Source: an uncultured Eggerthellaceae bacterium (lineage in GTDB: Bacteria > Actinomycetota > Coriobacteriia > Coriobacteriales > Eggerthellaceae). From it: a stretch of DNA of 23,874 nt. This document shows positions 7,932-13,701 of the stretch, piece after piece. Under the pieces are notes generated by a model, which did no database searches, was not told the DNA's origin, and was given only the letters and a program-made list of their open reading frames with translations. The stretch is from assembly GCA_947565915.1 (NCBI GenBank), contig CANOHY010000028.1:1-23874 (forward strand), read 5' to 3'. Position 1 is the stretch's first letter, and each line of letters starts with the position of its first letter. The translations under genes were made by a program, and so were the position numbers.

Positions 7932-10211
7932 ATGCCCGAGGCGCTCTACAGGAAGTACCGTCCGCAGGTGTTCGAGGACGTGGTGGGCCAGGAGTCCATC
8001 GAGCACACGCTGAAGAACGCCCTGCAGCAGAACAAGGTGTCGCACGCCTACCTGTTCACGGGCCCGCGCGGAACCGGCAAGACCACCATGGCGCGCTTGC
8101 TGGCCAAGGCGCTCATGTGCGAGCAGGGCCCAACGCCCACGCCCGATGGCACCTGCGAGGATTGCCGGCTGATTGCCGATGGCGCGCACCCGGATGTTTA
8201 CGAGCTGGACGCCGCCAGTCGCACGGGCGTGGAGAACGTGCGCGACGAGATCATCAGCCGTGTGGGGTATGCGCCCACGCGCGGCAACTCGAAGGTGTAC
8301 ATCATCGACGAGGTGCACATGCTGTCCACAGCAGCATTCAACGCATTGCTGAAGACGCTCGAGGAGCCGCCCGCGCATGTGGTGTTCATCTTGTGCACCA
8401 CCGACCCGCAAAAGGTTCCCGAAACCATCCATTCGCGCTGTCAGCGCTTCGATTTTAGGCGCATTGCCCCTGAGGCCATGGTCACGCGCCTGGGTGCCAT
8501 TTGCGTTGCCGAGGGCGTGGAGTTCGAAGGCGAGGCGCTCGACCTCATTGCCCAGCGTGCCGAAGGCGGCCTGCGCAATGCGCTGACCTCGCTGGAGCAG
8601 ATCATCACCTACGAAGACGGCAAGGTTACGCTTGCAGGAGCCGAACGGCTGCTGGGCTCGATCGATTCCAACGACCTCTCGGAGATAATGGCGCACATCG
8701 GCACGCGCAACACGGCCGAGTGCTTCCGTTGGGTGGCTGACTACGTGGAAACCGGTGCCGATTTGGCGCAGTTCGTGAGCGACATGGCCGAGCATGTGCG
8801 CAACCTCTACATATTGGCGCTCGCGGGCGACGATGCAGTTCTGGATGTGAGCGAGACCGCTCGCCTGGCGCTGGCAAACGAGCTGCAATGGTTCGGGCCC
8901 GACCGCGCCAGCCGCATGCTGGGCGTGCTGGGCGACCTGAGCGCCGAATTGAAGGTGTCCTCGAACCCGCGCCTGTCATTCGAGATAGCCATTACGCGCC
9001 TGGTGAGGCCCGAATCGGATTTGACGCTTGAAGGGCTTGCCGAGCGCATCGAATGCCTCGAGCGTTTGGAGGCGGGGATTGCTGCTGCAACTGCGACAGC
9101 TGCAGCGCCTGTGTCTGTAACGATGCAAAGCGCTCCAGCGCCTGCAATGCATGCGCAAGCCGCTGTGGTTGCACCAGCAGCGGAGGCGATTGCGTCAACC
9201 GAAGCGTCTATGAGCGCATCTATGCAAGCCTCCGAACAAGGTGCAGCACCGACCACGGCGGCATCTTCGCCCGCAAGGGCAGATGAGCAGCCTGTTGTCG
9301 CAGCCGAACCGCAAGCGGTGGTGCCGGAACCTGCGGTCGAAACGGTCGCGCATGAAGGCGGAGTGGCGCAGCCACAGGAGCAACCTGTTTCGTCAGCGAC
9401 GACTGCTGGGCCAAGCGTCGACTCAAGCGCACCTGCAGCCTTTGCGAATCCTGCGGCGGTGCAGCGCACGTGGCAGCAAGCGCTTGCAGGCGTGAAGCGC
9501 GCCAAGCAGGCCTACAGCGCCCTGTTCATGAACGTGAAGGCTGCCTACGATGCCCCAAGTGCCAAGCTGCTCGTAACGTTCCCGGCGCAGTCGCAGTTCG
9601 CGTTCAATGCGGTGCAGAAGCCGGAGGCCACAGCTGCATTGGCCGATGCCCTCGAGAAGGCGGCAGGGCAACCGGTGGCCTTCGAGTTCCTCATCGCCGA
9701 GGAGCAATCGCAGCCTCAGCCTCAGGCCCAAACTCAGGCTGGCGGGCAAGTTCAAGCTCAGCCTCAAGTTCAGGTAGCAGCTCAGCCTCAACCTCAAACG
9801 CAGACGCAGACGCAGTCTGTCGAACCTCAAGCCCAAGCCCAGGCTCAGGCGCAGGCGCAGGTCCAACATCAACCAACCCAGCCCCAGCCCGACGCTTCAG
9901 CTCGGCAACAGGCCCAATCCTCGGTTCTAGCTCATGAGGCTCAGCCGGTTCTCGACGAGCCCGGCTTCATCGACGAAGTGCCGCTGGACGTATACGAGCA
10001 AGAAGAAGGGTTCGCGCCCGCAGATGCCGCCTCTTCGCCTGCAGCCATCGCGGACGCCAATAATCCCAATGGTGCAGCCTCTGGTGCGCCGAACAACCCC
10101 ACCACAAGCCTTCAGGCCGTGCAGCCCGAAGCTTCCTCGGAAGCTATCGACTTCGATGCGGTGCTGAAGATGGGCTTCGGCGATGACGTCTCGTTTGAGG
10201 AAGTGCGATGA
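7932..10211 (+). CDS. dnaX: DNA polymerase III subunits gamma/tau
   Basis: DnaX is the clamp-loader ATPase that loads the sliding clamp and tethers polymerase cores. The 759-residue product has the N-terminal RYRPQ-type start (LYRKYRPQVFEDVVGQ), Walker A GPRGTGKTT at residues 44-52, Walker B VYIIDEVHML at 122-131, and sensor-1 region FILCTTDP. The zinc module has Cys63, Cys75 and Cys78, but Asp72 replaces the usual second Cys. After about residue 360 comes an Ala/Pro-rich linker, then a conserved tau-like block (about 515-590), then a Gln/Pro-rich low-complexity tract (about 592-655). The ATG at 7932 follows AAAGGGG; the frame is open from 7890. Its stop overlaps recR. Confidence 0.94.
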   Translation: MPEALYRKYRPQVFEDVVGQESIEHTLKNALQQNKVSHAYLFTGPRGTGKTTMARLLAKALMCEQGPTPTPDGTCEDCRLIADGAHPDVYELDAASRTGVENVRDEIISRVGYAPTRGNSKVYIIDEVHMLSTAAFNALLKTLEEPPAHVVFILCTTDPQKVPETIHSRCQRFDFRRIAPEAMVTRLGAICVAEGVEFEGEALDLIAQRAEGGLRNALTSLEQIITYEDGKVTLAGAERLLGSIDSNDLSEIMAHIGTRNTAECFRWVADYVETGADLAQFVSDMAEHVRNLYILALAGDDAVLDVSETARLALANELQWFGPDRASRMLGVLGDLSAELKVSSNPRLSFEIAITRLVRPESDLTLEGLAERIECLERLEAGIAAATATAAAPVSVTMQSAPAPAMHAQAAVVAPAAEAIASTEASMSASMQASEQGAAPTTAASSPARADEQPVVAAEPQAVVPEPAVETVAHEGGVAQPQEQPVSSATTAGPSVDSSAPAAFANPAAVQRTWQQALAGVKRAKQAYSALFMNVKAAYDAPSAKLLVTFPAQSQFAFNAVQKPEATAALADALEKAAGQPVAFEFLIAEEQSQPQPQAQTQAGGQVQAQPQVQVAAQPQPQTQTQTQSVEPQAQAQAQAQAQVQHQPTQPQPDASARQQAQSSVLAHEAQPVLDEPGFIDEVPLDVYEQEEGFAPADAASSPAAIADANNPNGAASGAPNNPTTSLQAVQPEASSEAIDFDAVLKMGFGDDVSFEEVR
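9706..9885 (+). repeat. Gln/Pro/Ala-coding low-complexity tract in dnaX
   Basis: Repeated CAG/CAA, CCT/CCC and GCT/GCC codons encode a run of PQ, AQ, VQ and TQ dipeptides near the C-terminal end of DnaX, including five AQ pairs in a row. The DNA itself is a degenerate hexanucleotide repeat (CARSCN-like). It is likely to vary in length between strains. Confidence 0.8.
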
Positions 10212-10807
10212 ACGCGGCACCAGCATTGCAGAAGCTTCTCGACGAGCTCGAGCGCCTGCCGGGCATCGGCGCGAAGTCGGCACAGCGCATCGCCTATTGG
10301 ATGATGAATACCGAATCGGATACCGTGCTTCGCCTGGCCGAGGCCATAGCCGAAGTGAAGCAAACGGTGCATTTCTGCTCGTGTTGCTTCAACTATGCCG
10401 AAGGCGACTTGTGCGAGATCTGCTCCTCGACCAGCCGCGATGCGTCGCGCATCTGCGTGGTATCCGAGCCGCGCGACATCGCTGCCATCGAGCGCACCGA
10501 TGCCTACAACGGGCTCTACCACGTGCTGGGCGGCGAGCTTGCGCCCATGGATGGTATCGGGCCCGACCAGCTGCACATCGCCGAGCTTATGGTGCGTATC
10601 GGCAGCGAAGACGTGGTCGAGGTCATCCTGGCGACCAACCCCAACGTGGAGGGCGAGACAACCGCTTCCTATATCGCGCGGATGCTGCGCCCCTTCGATC
10701 TGACCATCTCGCGGCTGGCCAGCGGCATGCCGGTTGGCGGCGAGCTGGACTTCGTCGACGAGGTCACGCTCGCACGCGCCATCGAGGCGCGTCGCCTCGT
10801 TTCCTGA
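10208..10807 (+). CDS. recR: recombination mediator protein RecR
   Basis: RecR acts with RecO (and RecF) to load RecA at single-strand gaps. The 199-residue protein is complete: the helix-hairpin-helix LPGIGAKSAQRIA at 17-29, a four-Cys zinc finger C57-x2-C60-x8-C69-x2-C72, and the Toprim domain beginning CVVSEPRDIAAIE. The C-terminus has the usual GGELDFVDEVTLARAI. Its ATG overlaps the dnaX stop in ATGA, so it is translationally coupled to dnaX. The ybaB/ebfC gene that usually lies between dnaX and recR is absent here. Confidence 0.97.
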   Translation: MNAAPALQKLLDELERLPGIGAKSAQRIAYWMMNTESDTVLRLAEAIAEVKQTVHFCSCCFNYAEGDLCEICSSTSRDASRICVVSEPRDIAAIERTDAYNGLYHVLGGELAPMDGIGPDQLHIAELMVRIGSEDVVEVILATNPNVEGETTASYIARMLRPFDLTISRLASGMPVGGELDFVDEVTLARAIEARRLVS

Positions 10808-10847
10808 TGTTTGCTTGCTGGGCCCGCAGTAGAATTATGCGCAGTTG

Positions 10848-10889
10848 AAAGCGAGATAAGCCCTCGAAAGTATGCTATTTGCTCGCTTT
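10848..10889 (+). other. small hairpin after recR
   Basis: AAAGCGAG at 10848-10855 pairs exactly with CTCGCTTT at 10882-10889 around a 26-nt loop, 40 bp after the recR stop. No T-run follows. It may assist transcript ending together with the stronger hairpin at 10918. Confidence 0.4.
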
Positions 10890-10917
10890 GCCATCTGTTT
10901 CGGGAAGATGATGCCTT

Positions 10918-10952
10918 GAGAGTATGGATATGCGAAAGCCATCCATACTCTC
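10918..10952. terminator. strong hairpin between convergent recR and symporter gene
   Basis: GAGAGTATGGAT at 10918-10929 is exactly complementary to ATCCATACTCTC at 10941-10952. The 11-nt loop itself contains a GC-GAAA-GC mini-hairpin. It lies between the ends of convergent genes, where a bidirectional terminator is expected, but neither strand has a T-run after the stem. Confidence 0.55.
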
Positions 10953-10999
10953 GGCTTAGAAAATCGCACAGGGATCAGATGAATTGAGCTCAAGAGTTC

Positions 11000-12361
11000 C
11001 TAAGAATCTGATGAGTTGGGCGCGAGCGATTCATCAGAGGCGCTTGAGCTGCTTATCTCCGCGGCGGCGTAGTCGCGGTTCTTGAACACGCCTACATCGA
11101 GCGCGCCTGTCAGCTTGGCCAAGATCATGGTGACCACGGCATCGCCAGTGATGTTGATGGTAGTGCGACCCATGTCCAGCACGCGGTCGATGCCCATTAT
11201 CATGGCCACGCCCTCAGCAGGCAGCCCTACAGATTCAAACACCATTGCCAGCATGATGGTGCCCACGCCTGGCACTCCCGCCGTGCCGATGGACGCCATC
11301 ACGGCAGTAAGCACCACGGTGACAAGCGCCACGCCCGAAAGCTCGATGCCGAATGCCTGCGCTATGAACACCACGGCAGCTCCTTGCATGATGGCGGTGC
11401 CATCCATGTTGATGGTGGCGCCCAGTGGAATGGTGAACGACGCCACGTTAGGATCGACGCCGCACTTGCGCTCAAGCGTTTCCAGGTTAAGCGGGATGGT
11501 GGCATTCGACGAGCTGGTGCTGAACGCGAATAGCATGACCGGCAGCATCTTGCGCAGGAAATGGAACGGGTTCAAGCGCGTGAACAGGAACAGCAACAGC
11601 ATGTACACCACCAACAGCTGCACGAACAGCCCAACGTACACGGTGAGTATGAACTTCAGCATGGGAAGGATGCCCTCGATGCCCAGGTTCGCGAACGTGC
11701 GCGCAATCAGGCAGAAGATGCCCACGGGCGCCACTTTCAGGATGATTCCGATCATGTACATCATGATGTCGTTGAACTGCGTGAAGAACCGCGCCACGAC
11801 CTGCACGCGCTTGCCCATGCGCCCAAGTATGAATCCTAGAACCAGCGCGAAGAAGATGATCTGCAGCATGCTTCCGCCGTTCATGGCCGCAATGATGTTG
11901 GTAGGTATGATGTTGACCAACATGTCGGCCAGCGTCTGGTCGGTTGTGGTGGTGACTGGCTCAACCTTCACGATCTGCGACATATCCAGCCCAACGCCCG
12001 GCTGCATGATGCTCGCAAGCCCTAGCGCGATGATCACTGCCAACGCCGTAGTGCATAGGTATAGCACTATGGCGCCCACGCCCACCTTGCCAAGCATCTT
12101 GGGATCGGTCATGGAGGCGGCACCGCAAACGATCGAGCAGAACACGAGCGGCACCACGATCATCTGCATGAGGCGAATGAACCATTGGCCCAGCACATAG
12201 AACACGCCATTGATGACGTAGTCGTACACGCTGGAATTAGTTGGGAATGCGACGGAAACGAGCACGCCTGCAACCATGCCCGCAAGCAGAGAGAGCAGAA
12301 TCCAGCCGGTGAGCGAGAGGCGCTTCCTTGCAGTATTCCTCGAGGTGCTAGCCATGTTCAT
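11000..12361 (-). CDS. dicarboxylate/amino acid:cation symporter (DAACS family, GltP/DctA-like)
   Basis: This 453-residue protein is a Na+- or H+-coupled importer of acidic amino acids or C4-dicarboxylates. The substrate-binding signatures are intact: re-entrant hairpin SSSNATIP at 283-290, NMDGT at 318-322, and the C-terminal D396-x2-R399-T400-x2-N403-x3-D407 set. By comparison with GltPh (D394, R397, T398, N401, D405), these residues fit an acidic substrate. The frame is open from 12445, but GAGGGGG at 12367-12373 sits 5 nt before the ATG at 12361, so that start is chosen. The Met at 12355 is an alternative. The C-terminus ends in a Ser-rich acidic tail. It is transcribed divergently from the FG-GAP-like gene. 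Confidence 0.93.
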   Translation of the reverse strand: MNMASTSRNTARKRLSLTGWILLSLLAGMVAGVLVSVAFPTNSSVYDYVINGVFYVLGQWFIRLMQMIVVPLVFCSIVCGAASMTDPKMLGKVGVGAIVLYLCTTALAVIIALGLASIMQPGVGLDMSQIVKVEPVTTTTDQTLADMLVNIIPTNIIAAMNGGSMLQIIFFALVLGFILGRMGKRVQVVARFFTQFNDIMMYMIGIILKVAPVGIFCLIARTFANLGIEGILPMLKFILTVYVGLFVQLLVVYMLLLFLFTRLNPFHFLRKMLPVMLFAFSTSSSNATIPLNLETLERKCGVDPNVASFTIPLGATINMDGTAIMQGAAVVFIAQAFGIELSGVALVTVVLTAVMASIGTAGVPGVGTIMLAMVFESVGLPAEGVAMIMGIDRVLDMGRTTINITGDAVVTMILAKLTGALDVGVFKNRDYAAAEISSSSASDESLAPNSSDS

Positions 12362-12366
12362 GATTG

Positions 12367-12373
12367 CCCCCTC
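12367..12373 (-). promoter_or_regulatory. ribosome binding site that sets the symporter start
   Basis: On the minus strand GAGGGGG lies 5 nt before ATG 12361. The open frame extends 28 codons further upstream without a comparable site, and that extension lacks family similarity. Confidence 0.6.
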
Positions 12374-12506
12374 TTGTTGCCCTAAGGCTCGCTTCGATCC
12401 CCTTGCTTCATGATAGTCCAACGTCCAGGTGGCAAGACTGCGCACGACGCCCTGATTGGCAACGCTTGGTAAACAACTGCGTTCGATTCCAACAGGGGCC
12501 AGACGC

Positions 12507-12512
12507 TACAAT
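12507..12512 (+). promoter_or_regulatory. possible -10 element for the FG-GAP-like gene
   Basis: TACAAT in CGCTACAAT lies 28 bp before the GTG at 12535. Transcription would begin near 12519, leaving a very short leader. Confidence 0.4.
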
Positions 12513-12534
12513 ACTCTAGAGGATAATATGCAGC

Positions 12535-13203
12535 GTGCCACCCAAAGAGAGAATGGACGAGCGCTTCTTGAACCGAGGAACCTCATATGACCGAGTGCGT
12601 CGGCACCGCTCGCGAAAGCGAATAGTTCCTGTTGCAGTGGTCGCTTGCGCGCTTATGCTGGCGCTTGGAGTCCTCTTGGGCCTTTGGAATAACGGCACCC
12701 TGTTTCCGTCGTGGGTGCAATGGCGCTCGTTCTCGATGCAGACGGATGTCAACGGCAATGCGCAGCAGGAAACGGTATCTCTGGGGAATCGGCATCTCAC
12801 CATTACCGACCACTATGGAAACGAGTACATAACGCCCGATAGTTGGATGGTGGCCGATGCGCGCTTGGGAGACATCACAGGTGATGGCACTCCGGAAATC
12901 ATCGTGCTCACATGGGAAGCGAACAGCAATCCCGATCAGGCGACGTTCGTGCTACCGCTGCTTGGGCAAAGGTCGGGCTTTAACCAGTATTTGCATGTGC
13001 TGGACTACCAAGATGGCGAGGCGCTTTACATCTGGGATTCCTCGCCGTTGAACTTTGCTGCGCGCGAGATAGCGATGGGAGGCGAGGGCACGATCCGCAT
13101 CGACTTAAGCAGTGGAACCGTGACATATTGGCGCTGGCAGAACCCTGGTTTTCTGCTGCAAGACGAAGAGATTCCTGCCAACATCGCTACGCGTTTGCGC
13201 TGA
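12535..13203 (+). CDS. membrane-anchored hypothetical protein with FG-GAP-like loops
   Basis: I do not recognise a named family. The 222-residue product has a basic N-terminus (RVRRHRSRKR), one hydrophobic helix at about residues 30-51, then a soluble domain that should lie outside the membrane. Two acidic calcium-loop-like motifs are visible, DVNGNAQQETVSL at 71-83 and DITGDGTPEIIVL at 113-125. These resemble FG-GAP/VCBS beta-propeller repeats. The start is uncertain: GTG 12535 has AGAGGA 11 nt upstream, while ATG 12553 has a poorly spaced AGAGAG. It is divergent from the symporter and has no operon partner, so its role is unknown. Confidence 0.75.
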   Translation: MPPKERMDERFLNRGTSYDRVRRHRSRKRIVPVAVVACALMLALGVLLGLWNNGTLFPSWVQWRSFSMQTDVNGNAQQETVSLGNRHLTITDHYGNEYITPDSWMVADARLGDITGDGTPEIIVLTWEANSNPDQATFVLPLLGQRSGFNQYLHVLDYQDGEALYIWDSSPLNFAAREIAMGGEGTIRIDLSSGTVTYWRWQNPGFLLQDEEIPANIATRLR

Positions 13204-13342
13204 TGCGGAGGCGCTTCGTCTGTGCGCTACGCGTACAGTGCTTATGCACCGCTCGCGCACTGATCGCGCACTGCTCGCGAAGCAGCTCGATGATTTGCAT
13301 TGCGGTCTCTGGAATAGCCGCGGTTCATGGCATACTGAAACC

Positions 13343-13455
13343 CACATGAGCCATCACGGATGTATGTTGCTCGAGTTGGAGGGGCTTGAGCGGCGAAGCG
13401 TCCTTTTGGAGAGAAAAGGCCGACATTCTATAGAGAATGCCGGCCTTTTCCTTTC
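13343..13455 (+). ncRNA. candidate small RNA ending at the terminator
   Basis: GGCATACTGAAAC at 13329-13341 closely resembles the putative dnaX -10 region. About 110 nt downstream lies the strong terminator at 13414-13449. No open frame between them looks like a gene. A short non-coding transcript is possible, but the -35 is not visible and the ends are guesses. Confidence 0.25.
13414..13449 (+). terminator. strong intrinsic terminator
   Basis: A 16-bp stem with one mismatch (AAAAGGCCGACATTCT against AGAATGCCGGCCTTTT) closes on an ATAG loop and ends in TTTT, followed by CCTTTC. The A-run on the left arm makes it able to work in both directions. It is 210 bp after the FG-GAP-like gene, so it may end that transcript or a separate short RNA. 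Confidence 0.85.
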
Positions 13456-13560
13456 AGGGCTAGCGAGCGTCGGGTTACTCAGAGAGAACCTATCCTTCGA
13501 GGCGAGGCCTTGGCTCATGAGGCATCGCGCGGTCCGATTATCCTAGGCCATAGATAGACT

Positions 13561-13604
13561 GTGACAATCTACTGACTTCCCAAATCTATTGTGGAGATTG
13601 TTAC
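13561..13604. promoter_or_regulatory. imperfect dyad, candidate operator for the molybdenum-enzyme operon
   Basis: GTGACAATCT at 13561-13570 is mirrored by AGATTGTTAC at 13595-13604 (nine of ten positions match, the tenth is a G-T wobble). A further AATCT/AGATT pair lies inside. It is 98-141 bp upstream of the first molybdopterin gene and in an AT-richer stretch, as expected for a regulator site. Confidence 0.4.
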
Positions 13605-13649
13605 ACCTCGAATCGATTTTCCCCGCTCTTACGATTTGAGCTGATTCGT

Positions 13650-13668
13650 GCCAAGGCATGCCCTTGGC
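13650..13668 (+). promoter_or_regulatory. leader hairpin before the transhydroxylase-like gene
   Basis: GCCAAGG and CCTTGGC form an exact 7-bp stem around the loop CATGC. It ends 33 nt before the ATG at 13702, followed by TTGTCTT. It could be an attenuator or an mRNA-stabilising element in the leader. Confidence 0.4.
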
Positions 13669-13701
13669 TTGTCTTCAGTCGTCGTTAGTGATGGGGGAAG
13701 A

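Larger units (their letters stand above)
13204..13701. other. 498-bp intergenic region before the molybdenum-enzyme operon
   Basis: No protein gene is supported. The short open frame 13238-13546 runs through a strong terminator and has no recognisable domain. The region holds a small CTGCT/AGCAG hairpin (13271-13285), the terminator at 13414-13449, the dyad at 13561-13604, and the leader hairpin at 13650-13668, which are listed separately. Confidence 0.6.

Noticed and set aside
7932..10211. Programmed frameshift in dnaX giving a separate gamma form
   Set aside because: I did not see an A-AAA-AAG type slippery stretch in the expected region; a single long product is the simplest reading.
11082..12200. 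372-codon plus-strand open frame opposite the symporter
   Set aside because: Met/Thr/Ser/Pro-rich translation without motifs; the minus-strand symporter has all family signatures.
13238..13546. 102-codon open frame in the 13.2-13.7 kb gap
   Set aside because: It reads straight through the strong terminator at 13414-13449 and has no recognisable domain.
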